A DNA stretch of 64,000 bases, taken from NCBI GenBank assembly GCA_034766995.1, contig CM068317.1, positions 15,804,255 to 15,868,254 of the forward strand, written 5' to 3'. Below the pieces are notes generated by a model. It made no database searches and was not told where the DNA came from. It was given only the letters and a program-made list of their open reading frames with translations. Below are positions 21,766 to 33,574 of this stretch, piece by piece. A program made the position numbers and the translations under genes. This DNA is from Acanthacorydalis orientalis (Eukaryota > Arthropoda > Insecta > Megaloptera > Corydalidae). Within the stretch, counting starts at the first letter, position 1, and each line of letters opens with the position of its first letter.

Positions 21766-23385
21766 ACACTGGATCAAAAAGTCTCCATACACTTGTGATA
21801 CTTTTAGTTTTTTGTTTATAATAACCATGATATTGTATTTATTATTGAAATATGCAAATCATATATACTTTGTAATCATACAAAGGATGACACAGAAAAT
21901 TTATTATTAAGCAGTAAAACCAATAAATAAGTTATAATAACAAAAGTCAGTATTTGTAACCCAAAAAAGTCTCCATACACTTAATAGGCACAATAATTAT
22001 TTATTAAAATACATGAATTGTATTAGTCTTTTTGAAACATTAGTAACTTGTTGAACCACCCTTTGCATTTATCACCTCCAGCATGCGTTTTTTCATTCCA
22101 TCTATAAATTTATTTGTTACATCCGAATCGATGGAATTCCATTCTTCTTGTATGGCAACTTTTAACTGTTCTTTGTTTCGAATGGTATATTTTCTAATTC
22201 TTCTTTCTATTTTGTCCCACAAATACTATTTGATTCATATCTGGTGATTGTGGGGGGTGTATGAAGTTGTTTTGGTACATTATATATCAGCCATTCCTTG
22301 ACCCACCGTGCTGTATGCTTTGGATCGTTGTTTTGTTAGAAAATAAATGATTCCCCAAGTTCGAGTTTTTGAGCATTAGATATTAAATTTTCCTTATTCT
22401 ACCTTTAATAAATTTCAAATTCTCAACTCCTGAAGCATTCATAAACCCTCAGACTAGAACGTTACTTCCACCATGTTTAACAGTAGAACACAAAATTTTA
22501 GTTTTTAGCTTTTCTTTTTTCTTCCATACCATAATCCTTCCATCAAAGCCAGAAACATTAAATTTCGACTCATCAGTGAACAGAACTGATTTCCAAAAGC
22601 ATGGAGGCTTATTAACATGCGCCTTTCCAAATTCTTATCTTAGTATTTTATTTTTCTTACTAATCTCAGGCTTTTTTCTGGATACACGTTCTTTAAATCC
22701 CGCGTTGTCTAATAGATTTCTTACATTTTCGGGTACAATTTCTATTTTGTATTCATTTTTTAGCATATTTGTGAGCTCAGGTGCACTTGTTTTGAGATTT
22801 TCATGTATAGTTCTGAGAATAGCTCGTCTGTGTTTATTTTCTAATTTTCTTGGTCGACCAGAACGAGGTCTATTTTCAATTGTTTATAGTTTTTTATGTT
22901 TATTTACGATATATTGCACTGTTGCATGTGACTTTTTGACAATTTTTGCTATCTGCCTCAAAAATTGCCCTTCAGATCTTAAAATAATAATTAATTTACG
23001 AATTGACAAAGGTAGTTTCCTTTAAAGGCCTATATATTTCAACCACACTAAGCGAAACTAAATTGGAAATTAACACTCTTTAGCACACTAACAACCAAAC
23101 AAGTACCAGTAAAATGGGAACTTCCCCGACGACAAATAAGTAAATCTCATAGAATAATGCCGAATGTATGGAAACTTTTTCGACGCCTGTTAGTAAGGTA
23201 GCGTTGTTTAACATAACATTAATTTTTAAATAACATAAATATAGCTAATTTCATGGTGGATTATTAAAGTTACTATTTAGGTTACAATCAACTATAAAAT
23301 GTTAAAAAAAATTTAACAATTCAGTACAAAATAAGCGAAAATCTTTGTTACAGCTAGCTGTATGGAGACTTTTTTGATATACAAT
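21766..23385 (-). mobile_element. Tc1-like element, family C, with doubled terminal repeats
   Basis: The core AAAAAGTCTCCATACAC occurs at about 21776 (outer) and 21965 (inner) on the left, and inverted (GTATGGAGACTTTTT at 23360, TGTATGGAAACTTTTTC near 23165) on the right. This four-repeat layout, with about 190 bp between the repeats of each end, is the classic IR/DR arrangement. The transposase between them is on the minus strand and decayed. Confidence 0.85.
22040..23025 (-). pseudogene. Tc1-like transposase (family C), decayed
   Basis: Minus-strand blocks in order: QIAKIVKKSHATVQYIVNK (HTH), IENRPRSGRPRKLENKHRR, TSAPELTNMLKNEYKI, FWKSVLFTDESKFNVSGF with the first Asp near 22570, HGGSNVLV near 22470, NNDPKHTA near 22320 where the second Asp is changed (QDN to QNN), and PPQSPDMN near 22250. 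The end INAKGGSTSY with stop at 22040-22042 is intact. A handful of stops and frameshifts; not functional. Confidence 0.82.
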
Positions 23386-23395
23386 TTTGATTTCC

Positions 23396-23590
23396 TGTGT
23401 ATATAAAAACCGACATATATCGTCACTTTGTCCGCATGACAAAGTGAAGAGAAATGTTTGCTTTATTAGCTTGGATAAACGCTGTAGTATATAGTTTCAT
23501 TCTTAGGTATTTTGTATGTTTAAATATATTATATTGTAAAAACCAATAAACAGTTGTTTCTTTCTATTTTGATGTCAATTTTGACGGGAT
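23396..23590 (-). repeat. Dispersed repeat, copy 1 (LTR-like)
   Basis: The reverse complement matches 35183-35420 over about 200 bp, with indels. On the plus strand it contains TATATAAAAACC near its left edge and AATAAA near 23547, and ends with GACGGGATA. The TATA-plus-polyA layout suggests part of an LTR, but TG...CA ends are not evident. The next mariner begins 4 bases on. Confidence 0.5.
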
Positions 23591-23593
23591 ATA

Positions 23594-24886
23594 CGAGGGT
23601 GCTCCCAGAAGTACCCAGCCTGACCTAGAGATGGCGGTAGTTGTTTGAAAAATATCACTGTATTAGAAAGTACACAATCTATAAAGCATATGTTTCAAGT
23701 TTGAGGACGCCACGTTGTTTAGTATTTGTTTGGCAGCCATCAATAGTGAACGTTTTCAGTGAATTTGTGAAAATGGAGAAAATTCGTCATCGTTACGTGA
23801 TACAATACTTTTATTTGAAAGGCCTCAGCCCAACCAATATAAAAGCTGAACTGGATTCTACTCTGGGTGAGTCTACTCCTTCGTTTACAACAGTGAAATA
23901 TTGGGTAGCAGAGTTTAAACGAGGCCGTACGAGCTGCCGAGACGAGCATCGCAGTGGTCGACCAAATGAGGTGACGACTCCAGAAATGGCGAAGAAAATC
24001 CACAAAGCGGTACTGGATGATCGTCGACTGAAAGTGCACGAGCTAGCAGACATAGTACGCATTTCAAAAAGTGCGATACATCGCATATTATCTGAAAATT
24101 TGGACATGAGAAAGCTGTGTACACGATGGGTGCCGCGTTTGCTCACACTCGAGCAAAAACAGTGTCGTGAAGATGTTTCAATTGAGTGTTTAGCGAAATT
24201 TCACAGCAACAAAGCAGAATTTTTGCACCGTTTCATAACCATGGATGAAACATGAGTCCATCACTTCACACCCGAGACAAAAGAACAATCAAAACAATGG
24301 ACTGAAAAGGGAGAACCGGCTCCAAAGAAGGCGAAGACCGTTTCATCTGCAGGTAAGGTCATGGCGTCGGTTTTTTGGGATGCGCGTGGGATAACTTTCA
24401 TTGACTATCTTGAAAAAGGAAAAACTATCAACGACGAGTATAATGCGAACTTATTGCAACGTTTGAACGAAGGAATCAAGCAAAAACGGCCGCATTTGGC
24501 TAAGAAGAAAGTGTTGTTTCATCAAGACAATGCACCAGCTCACAAATCCGTTATTGCAATGGCCAAAATTAATGAATTAAAGTTTGAATTGCTACCTCAT
24601 GCACCCTATTCGCCAGATTTAGCCCCCTCGGATTATTTTCTGCTCCCAAACTTGAAAAAATGGCTCAGTGGTCAAAGATTTCCCAACGATGAAGAAGTGA
24701 TGTCGGCAGTTAATGGGTATTTTGAGGAGCAAGACAGTTCTTATTATAAAAAGGGTATCGAATTTATTGAACATAGCTGGGAAAAGTGTATAGAGCTGAA
24801 AGGAGATTATGTTGAAAAATCAATATATTTTTTCCAATGTTTTTGTGTTTTCTTTGTTGGGTCGGGTACTTCTGGGAACACCCTCG
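23594..24886 (+). mobile_element. Full-length mariner element (1,293 bp), nearly intact
   Basis: The inverted ends begin CGAGGGTGCTCCCAGAAGTA and match the reverse complement of the right end with a few differences. TA flanks both sides (23592-23593 and 24887-24888). Length is standard for mariner. The only obvious lesion in the transposase is one stop codon. Confidence 0.92.
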
Positions 24887-24894
24887 TATACTAG
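23773..24894 (+). pseudogene. Mariner transposase with a single nonsense codon
   Basis: Starts MEKIRHRYVIQYFYLKG at 23773 and stays in one frame to 24894, broken only by TGA at 24253-24255, where the family has Trp in MDETW(V/L)HHF. Before it: HTH and SGRP linker (RSGRPNEVT). After it: HQDNAPAHKS near 24520 with the second Asp and YSPDLAPSDYF near 24608 with the third, giving D,D34D. The expected end is after GDYVEK; the frame runs on through the right terminal repeat to a stop just outside the element, perhaps because the native stop was lost. One TGG-to-TGA change accounts for inactivity. It may also be read through at low level, but nothing shows that. Confidence 0.9.
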
Positions 24895-25149
24895 TTATGT
24901 ACATATGTTCTGTTCGTTTATTGCCATATGCGCTGAAAATATTCTATATGACTTTTTAAATAATTTTTATTATGTCTTTGAAGCACTTGTTAAAGTCGGC
25001 CTTTTTTAACATGTAAATAACAATTTGAGTAAATTCCGGATCGAGGAACACAACTTGACCAAAATGCCAGCACATGGTTTACCTGTTTGTACATAAGTAA
25101 TGCAGTTTGCATTAGTTAATGTTCTCTGCTTCAAATAGTATACGACAGG
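24895..25149. other. Short AT-rich spacer
   Basis: Nothing recognised. Confidence 0.35.
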
Positions 25150-27615
25150 CGTGGGCGCCCTTTTTCAGTAACAAGCCAGATCGTACTGTGATGTAGACAA
25201 GGGCCACAATTTGTAAAAGAAAAAATAAAAACGTAATAATTATATAAAATAAAATTATTTTTTCCAATTTTTATTATTTCAATATTCATTATTCACAGTA
25301 ATATAGCATAATTAGTATCATAGTCGTTATAATTATAATTATATGTAATTATATAACCGTAAGCAAAACTAGAAAAAATACAATTCCAAACAAAAATGTA
25401 ATATCAAATTTAGTGCGATATTTGCCACTGCTTATTTTTTAATAACGAATTAATATCCTGTGTGCTTTTAGTAGTGGCGACGTGTAAAAGGTGTGCTCCA
25501 AATTTTCGATTATCTGGGATCTACTTTTTGATTTTGTGAATGTCATTTTCGAAAAAAAATGTTCGCACCTATATGTGCCCCCGAATAATGATATTACTTT
25601 CTTTACATTGTCGATCAAGTTCGGAAATTCTTGAGGATCTAAATTTTTATATAATTTATTATTAGATAATTTCAAAATTTTAATTTTTAAAATTGTTTTC
25701 TTTTGGAGTCCTAAAATTTCTATCAGGATCTTTTCAGGAATTTTGTTTATGTCGGATAACATGAATGGTAATGAAAATATTTTGAGGTATATTTCCTTGT
25801 TTCCAAAATTAGCAAACCTTTCTATGAATTTATTGTGAAATTTTGTTAAATATCGATAAATTTTTGTTTTCCGAACGTTTTGTTAAAAGTTGTATAAAAT
25901 GTTAGAACATTGATGAAATTGTTGTTATTTACGTGATTTTAAAACAGTTTTAAGTTGTTTTGAAATACAATTCGATGACTATATGATTTTCTTTTTGTAC
26001 TTTTGCATTCAGATGGGTAAATCTGCATTTTCGGATTCAATATCAAGAAGTTCCAGGAATTCTCGATGGCCAAACGCGGATCTGGATTTAATCTCGTTCA
26101 TGCACTTAACAACAACTTTCGTAACATTTTCCATATTCATAATTTTGGAGTACAAGTTCTGTTGGTGAATTATGCAAAAAAAAGACATTTTTTTCCTTAA
26201 ACTCTCTTTGGCTCATAGTATTTTTGAGATACGCTACAACGTCTTTGTTCTTTCCAAACATCAATTTGTTTCCATCAGTGGATAATCTGGAAAAATTTTG
26301 GTAGGGGAGAGTGCCCTTGGTTGAGACAGTTTAAATAACTTCTATAGATTAATGTGTAAAAAATTCAAAAAATGCCACAAACATGCCACCGCACGGCTTC
26401 GTATACATATACATATATAATAATAATAATAATTGAAAATAGTAAAGTACATATTTTTTTACTAGATTATTCAATAAATGTTATAACCATCTATCATTCC
26501 TAATATAGATTTATTATTATAAAAAGTAACATTTAAAAATTCATAATTTATAATTTGTACATAGCTGTAAACCGATTATTATTTTTGAAATTCATTTAAA
26601 CCAGTTTTTAGAATAAAAAAAAATTATGTGTAGCATTCAATATTAATGCTGAGTTCCATACACTAGTATTTTATTTTATGATTCGGCACATATAAAAAAA
26701 TAAATATACAGTAGATTAACTCATAGTTCATCAAAAATTATAAATATCATATTTATTTGTATTCTAAATACATATAAACCTTTAAATAATCCACACAGCA
26801 GGGGAAAGTGCCTTTGGCTGAAGTAGTCTAAATAATTTCTATAATGTGTAAAAATTAGAAAAAATTATGTATATTTCATACAGTCATAATGCATAAACGG
26901 ATGAAGTGAGAATGCACTGAATTGATTTTTCTCCAAAATAAAAAACAAAATCATTTTGTAGATATTAAAAGTGCCTTAACCAATGGCACTCTCCCCTATC
27001 CAAGATTGAACTGTTGCGTTACCTCTTTTAGTTTACTAAATATGTCGCCGGTTGTCGTTGTCTTAAATTGGGTAAGAAATAACATTTATTCGGATATATT
27101 AAAAATGAATAGTTGAGAAATGTCTGTCAAATCTGTACTCTCATCAAACGCTAATGAATACAAATCGGAACACCCAATTTTTTGTTCCAATGTCTGTTTC
27201 ACATTTGTTGACAGTTCTTCAATTCACCTTATAATTATACTTCGCGACATTCTTATATTCTCGATTTTCTTTCTGTGCTCAGAACATATTGACTATACTG
27301 GAGCCAGAATACAATCTTTAATGAATTCTCTTTCTAAAAATGATTTCGAATTTTCTGCTATTTTCGTTGTAATAACATAACTTGTTTTCTCAGAATTCTC
27401 TGATTCGTTTCTATTTTTTTAAAAAAAAAATTGCCTGCTGTTTAATTAAGATCTTGTTCAAGTTTTCTACTTTGGTACTCCTTTCTTCCCTAACAAATTT
27501 ATCGTAATTATAATGCTTGGATGAATATGTCTCTTAATATTATGTTCCTTGTTAACTGAAATGCTTTACAAGCAAATCAAGACTCATTGACTTATTTAAA
27601 AGTGGACCAAAATAC
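25150..27615 (-). mobile_element. Decayed hAT element (GTF2IRD2/ZBED-like transposase), copy 1
   Basis: The right part starts near 25150 with CAGGCGTGGGCGCCCTTTTT, like the GGGTGGGCAAAC ends of insect hATs. Minus-strand coding traces run from about 27600 to 25439. Near 27240-27125: IRMSRSIIIR, then KIGCSDLYSLAFDESTDLTD. Near 27040: KLKEVTQQFNL. Near 26270: LSTDGNKLM. Near 26090: VVVKCMNEIKSRSAFGHREF. Near 25570: FGGTYRCEHFFSKM. These follow the order of the hAT DDE domain with its inserted helical domain. A 693-bp MITE splits it at 26304-26996. Confidence 0.75.
26304..26996. mobile_element. MITE nested in the hAT element (693 bp)
   Basis: Outer ends GGGGAGAGTGCCCTTGGTT and inverted AACCAATGGCACTCTCCCC, flanked by TA (26302-26303 and 26997-26998). 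A third copy of the left end lies inside at 26801 (AGGGGAAAGTGCCTTTGGCT), followed by the same subterminal sequence, so the element looks like one MITE inserted in, or fused to, another. The hAT coding trace resumes on either side. Confidence 0.75.
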
Positions 27616-27619
27616 CTGT

Positions 27620-28600
27620 GGTCCACTTTTCTAAAAATGTGCGATTTTCCAAATCAGCTTTTCTCATCTTATAGGACGTGGCCGTCACTGTAAAAAAAAT
27701 AACTGTAAAATATTAAAAATAATCAAAATAAGTGTTGTTTTATTTTTGATTGTTAACGATAATTGCTTAAAAATTTGCAACGTCCACACTGCGATTAAAT
27801 ATCATCACGAAAACCATTGAAGTGAATCCGGCATTATCACGACTTCGAAATAAGCGTTTGCACAAAAGTTTATGTTCGCACTAGCACGACATTCGATTCA
27901 TGTGTAACTATGTAGGGGAGTCTTTTATCTATGCACATAGGTTTGTTAGCTCGCTCGCAAAGATAAATAAACAGTTAAAAGTTTTATCAGAGAACTGTGT
28001 TCATTAACATAAACTGCACTGTAAGAAATATTTCGTGCACAAAAAAAAATGTAGGTGTTTTAACTACATATAGTGGGGTTAAATGCGGCGAATCAAATGT
28101 ACTAGTTACGTCAACTGCGCGATACAGTTGTGTTAGGCCGTCGTTTTTAGCAAATGATGCAAGATTTGACGCAATTTATAAAACTAAATGATTGAAAAAA
28201 ATGAACAATTGATTAAACATAAGGTATTTAAATTAATATTGTAAAAAAAAATGTTTCCCAATATTGTTTGTTGCTTCCACTAGACTTCGAATTTGTATCA
28301 AATGAATAATATAATGAAACGAATGATACGTAAAAATTAGAATAACATAAATAATTTGATATAATTTATTATTAGGTTCACAGAAATGTTTTGTCAGATT
28401 TAATTGACAAAAATTTACATTCATTCAAAATTCTACATAATTGCGCGAATCTTGAGGAACATTTAAATCAATCATCAAGTTTCCTTCCCTTAATATTTGA
28501 CAAATTTATTTTATCATATTTTGGGCATTGAACTAATTTGAAGTCTTCTTTGCTTCAGTGATGTAAGAAAATTCGATTAAATATCGAATCTATTTGAAAG
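27620..28600. other. Unassigned AT-rich sequence
   Basis: 27600-27650 has a small inverted repeat (AAGTGGACCA and TGGTCCACTT). 27997-28191 is open on the plus strand without a known motif. Nothing else supported. Confidence 0.35.
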
Positions 28601-28601
28601 G

Positions 28602-28625
28602 AATATATATATATATATATATATG
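28602..28625. repeat. Short (TA)n microsatellite
   Basis: TA repeat of about 23 bp. Confidence 0.8.
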
Positions 28626-29271
28626 AATGAATGACTAATACCTTTTTTTATATGTAATATTTTTTATTGATATAATTAACAGTTTTTTCAATAAAAATTA
28701 CAGTATTTAATTTTATATTACATCAAAATTATGTATTTACTCGACTATAATATGAAGTTTACATATATTAATTATTCGTTATTTTTATAATATTTTATAA
28801 TAAATATAATAGGAACATAGAACTTGTGATAACAATCACAATTTTTTTTGTCAGTATCAAATAGATGACAATAGTGTTTCTAAAAATTATTTTTGATTTT
28901 CTCTTAATTAACTATCTTTAAAATAAATATTTTATTTTTTTACCTTTCTTAGTAAAGTACCTATTTCAGAACAAGTCTTTTCATGATAGTATTATTATAA
29001 TCGAAATAAATTTAATTCATACACTTATATGCTTAAATTAATATATAAAACCTGATATTGGTTTACAAAACATCAATGATGGTAGTTGGTTTTAGTTTTT
29101 TCGTATTTTTGAAAAAATGTTGCCTTCTTTGCCAATTATGCCTTTTGCTCCAAACTTACTCATATTCAAAGCTATTTTTTTCAATTTATGTTCTACAGTA
29201 ATCAATCACATAATGATAATAAATCTTATTTTTAAGTTTAAATAAAAAAATATAATATTATATATAACAAT
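28626..29271. other. AT-rich sequence downstream of the SAM-domain transposon gene
   Basis: No recognised gene. Confidence 0.35.
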
Positions 29272-32200
29272 TCAACATATAACATATTTATGACCATTTG
29301 CAATAAAGTACTCGTCTTTTGGTTTATTTTCAATTAAACTTTCTCGATTTACAATTCTCAATTTTGAAGTATCATCAATAGCATAACCATGATAATGATC
29401 ATCAAAGCTCATTGACATATTGTTACAAGAATCATCATTACATTATTATCTAGTAGAATATACCGAATCTTTTTAAATTTCCCAGAACTATCATTGCTTA
29501 CTGTTATAATAATGTTATTCATATATTTCGTGCCATTGACTTCAGTCTAAGTAGGATTAGTGAATGAAACGATATTGAATTTTAGAGGTATATTGTTTTT
29601 AAATTGCTCATATTCTCTTAAATTAGTTAAATTGATATTTTTTGATAGCCCTACAGATAATCGTTGCTCAAATCCTCGTTGAGATATAAATCTCTCCATT
29701 AGATTAAGTTGTTCTTTTAAAGCTAACGTGTAGCATGTTTTTCCGGTTTTTTACTACTTGAGCATGATTCTTCAAGTGTTTATGTTTTCTTTCAAAGCGA
29801 ATACAAGATAATGTCTTAAGGGGTCCAACTGCTCGAATGACACGAGTGTAATGCAACAGAAAATTACATTTCGGCGGTAAAATATACATATAATATTTCT
29901 AATTTTAAGAAGTAATTTGAATGTCGCGTTATTAGAAGGAACTAAATCACATATTATAACGCGAAAAACTGAACTAATGTCCACATTTCTGACGAGCTGC
30001 AAATATAATAATTATTTTTCAAATGACTGCCACTAAATGAAGGGAATTTTTTATTAGATACAGTTCTACCATAATTAAAATTTTTGATTCGATTATTAAG
30101 AATATTCATTGAATATATATTTATTGAAAATAACCAATCGATGTTTATTAATATGTTTAAAATTAATGCAATTTCATAACGAAAAACTTCTTCAAAAAGA
30201 TAATGCATAATATCAGCATATATATGTTTGGTGAAATGGAAACTACTTAAATCATGGAAAAAGCATTTTTGTTTAATACTGTGCTTTAAAGATGCTAAAT
30301 CAGAGTTATAATTTATAATTGTACGAAGTTTTTTCATTTTCACGTGTTTGTTGCTGCATTACTATTTTGTGTTCACAACAAAATCTGCAATAATGATTGG
30401 AATTGAAATATTCATGAAGGGTAAAAAGTTGTTGCAATTCTATATTATCACCACAAACTATTGCTACAGCAAAAAATACTTGTCTTGTACCATTGATTGT
30501 AGTTATTTTAATACCTTCTCGCTCTAAGAATAATAACTCATCGAGTAATGGTTGAAAAATCTCTTTAAGTGTATTTCCATTAAAATCTTTTCAGTCTATT
30601 GCTTCATGTATTGAGAATAAAAAAATATTCTCAATCATCGAAGAGTATTGTGGGGGTAACGCGGTTAATTTACAATAAATAATACCAAGCTTATGGACTG
30701 AAACGTGTAAACCCAAGGGTTATTCACTTCTGAATCATCAAAAAACTAGTTAAAGAAAAAAGTATTTTTCCATCAAATTTCAATTCGATTTCACGCCAGA
30801 CTGTTCCCTTCAGAAAATTATCTAAGATTTCACCATTTTCAATTTTATTTTTATCTATACATTCGTTCAAGCAATCATACATATTAGGTATCTTTAAAAA
30901 ACATCTTAACAAATCTCGTATCAGAATTATCTGACCGGTAGAATTTTTCAAGTCTATGAAATTCCTATCTCTTTGAATTCTTTATTTAAAAATAGTATCA
31001 ATAATAAAAGATTTTGGCTGAATAACAAAACTGTTGTTGTAAGTAGTCGGAATGCAAACCATCAAAAAGATTAGTAACTACATTCAACATTTTATTTAAA
31101 TCCGAATCTAATAGATTTTTATTAAGTCTGCTTCAGTAAATTTACTCCACATACACCAAATAACTCTAATGTATCTTCTACAATACCTTGTATGATTGCT
31201 CTTGAAATATTAGGATTCGAATACAGCTTTGCGAGAAAAGTTATGGCGGCATCATGCATACATTTTTTTACATCTGCAGCAACTACATTATTAAAAGTAT
31301 TATTGTGAACAATTGATGTACATAAGTTTGGATCTACATGATTATTACATCAATTTACAATATTTGAATTTTTGATCAAGTCATTACATATAATTTTACA
31401 TAAAAGTATACTGGACTTTTCTCATGAAAACCTGTTTCTGTTATATTCTTTTTTAACGGGTACTCATAATTACGAGTATTTAATAAATTATTTAGAAATT
31501 TTCATTGTTACCTTTTAGTCGTTTTCTCTATTCACTTTCTAAAAAAAAGAAGGATCGTTTCGGTTTTGACGGGTTTGTGTTTACTGGTTCATGATAAGTG
31601 ACTTCTTTATCTGTCTCCTTTAATTAAAAAAAATGTTGTGCGGAACTCTCGCGCGTTGGAAGTGAAACTTCTTATCATCATTCTTTAAATTTCAAAACCG
31701 TTGATTTTACTTAATATGAAAGTTAAATTAAGTTTTAGGGTATTAGGATTACGAGACGGTAATGGGGTATATAAATTGAGTAAATATAATATAATTAAAT
31801 TAAATATTTTAATCTTTATTTATCAGTCTCCATCGATTGTATTCTAAGAATGTATATTATTTGCTTATGACATCTAAAAACTCGCTTCATAAATACACTG
31901 TATACACAGTAAACCGCGAAGCGCTCAGCCTACATTACGTATACGGGCAGTCCCGACTACGCAAGATATAAAAGTCCCGACTACCACGGCTATAAAAGTT
32001 TCACTTCAAAAATAACAACTTTTAAAAAAATATACGAGACTTAATTGCTTGTAAATTGAGAAAAACGTACTTGAGTTTCATGAATTGACTCATTTTCAAA
32101 ATCTATGCTGCTATTTCCTGCTATATAAATTTTCTGTAATAAAATGATAAGTTGAAAATATACATACATTATAATTGTAAAATGGAAAAAATAAAAAATA

Positions 32201-32756
32201 AGAGAAAATTTTGTTTACAGAATTATGCGACGACGGAACATTAACGGTCTTTACTTCAGTTTCATGTTGAGAGCATATGTAAGGCTGATTTGTCTACAAG
32301 ACAAATAAAGCATAAATAAATTGAAAATAAATAAATACCAATAAAAAAATTAAAAAAATTATAAAATAAAATATTATAACATAATTATAATAATATTTAC
32401 TATAATAATACAATGATATTAAAGTTTGTGACTTACAGAAGTACTCTTTGTCTGATAATCATTTGAGTTCATCTGAAAAGCATGTTTCCATTTTGTTAAG
32501 AAATTAATTCTTGAACCAACTAATGGTATTAATTCGTTGATGCAATCCACAGTTAGATTTTTCAAAGCCAAAAAATTAATTTGTTGTTCTAAACAAAAAA
32601 ATACAGAAGAAATCTATGATTGTAGTTTAACTGGAGACAAGTGCATCAAAGAATAGCAATGTTGAATATGTTTTAGTTTTAATTACCTTCAAACTTTTCA
32701 ATAAGGTCTTCGAATCCCCGCTTGAATAGATATTCTTTTGTTTTCACATCGACCAT
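29272..32756 (-). pseudogene. Large transposon-type gene with N-terminal SAM-like domain; 5' exons intact, 3' part decayed
   Basis: Exons 1-4 on the minus strand are intact with correct GT/AG sites and phases: 32756-32687, 32588-32437, 32293-32219 and 32133-32071. Exons 1-2 encode EYLFKRGFEDLIEKFE and LTVDCINELIPLVGSRINFL, which look like a SAM domain. Downstream, the minus strand holds a long run of frames from about 31300 to the stop at 29272-29274: DVKKCMHDAAITFLAKLY, KIPNMYDCLNECID, NNPLGLHVSVHKLG, EREGIKITTINGTRQVFFAV, HYCRFCCEHK, LSSFHFTKHIYADIMHYL, EDEPIFC-like end YFIANGHKYVIC. I recognise this order from a repeated family of insect proteins with no good name, likely encoded by a large DNA transposon. 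Stops and frameshifts abound from exon 5 on, and a tandem repeat lies in intron 4. Family assignment is from memory of sequence style and is moderate. Confidence 0.6.
31949..31998. repeat. 24-bp tandem duplication carrying two TATAAAA boxes
   Basis: Two adjacent units start AGTCCCGACTAC and end TATAAAAG. It lies in intron 4 of the SAM-domain transposon gene, in a locally GC-richer patch. Confidence 0.7.
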
Positions 32757-32856
32757 ATTAATTGATTTTTTTTATTATGTTTATTTGAAAGTGAACCTTT
32801 TTTAAAACTAAACAAATGAAATGAACATAACCTTTTAGCTTACAAATTTGTATTAA

Positions 32857-33093
32857 CCCTTTCCACTCGACTGTCTCCTCTGAGGAAACATTGAAAATCT
32901 AACAAATAACAATATTGTTTCTTTTTTATAAAACATGAATTAATAAATGTAATTTTCGAATTTTGATTTGAAAATGAAATTATTAACAATGATATATCAT
33001 TTTATTTGAACTTATTTGTTACTTGCTATTTGGTTAAAACATATGTTCGAATTGCTGGTAGGTGAGACGAAAAAAATCTCCGAGTGGAAAGGG
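32857..33093. mobile_element. TTAA-bounded MITE, 237 bp
   Basis: TTAA at 32853-32856 and 33094-33097; ends CCCTTTCCACTCG and inverted CGAGTGGAAAGGG, 13 bp perfect. No coding capacity. The CCCTTT start and TTAA target are typical of piggyBac. It sits about 100 bp upstream of the start codon of the SAM-domain transposon gene. Confidence 0.88.
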
Positions 33094-33097
33094 TTAA

Positions 33098-33560
33098 CTA
33101 TCGATTATTTTATTAACGGGTACTAACAAACACTTCGAAATAATCTTCAGAAAAATTCTTTATTTTTATTTTGTTTTCATTCACCAGCTTCTGTATCTGT
33201 GCTGCACAGATACAAAATTTCTTTAATGTAACGTATACATAAATAATTTTCACTTCAAACTATTTTTATTTGATACTACTTGTTCAAGATTCACTGTATT
33301 AATTTATTTATAATAAAACAAAAAAGTCAAACTGTCACTAAATGCGTGTGTATTTGCACAGAGTAAACTTCACTTGTTATTATTTATAAACATCTATTCA
33401 TGGCAACCAGGATGATGGTGCCACAAAGAACTAAAAATAAGAAACTAACCATATACAATAACTAAATTGTTAATATTTCAACAATAATATATTCGTATAT
33501 TATTGCATTTGACACGAAACAATTAAAATATATGAAAATATATAATAATTTTCACAAATT
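33098..33560. other. AT-rich sequence without recognised genes
   Basis: Nothing supported. Confidence 0.35.
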
Positions 33561-33574
33561 TGCTATATTTATTA

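Noticed and set aside
23740..24146. Three minus-strand open frames across the mariner transposase
   Set aside because: Antisense shadows of the real frame; none has a motif.
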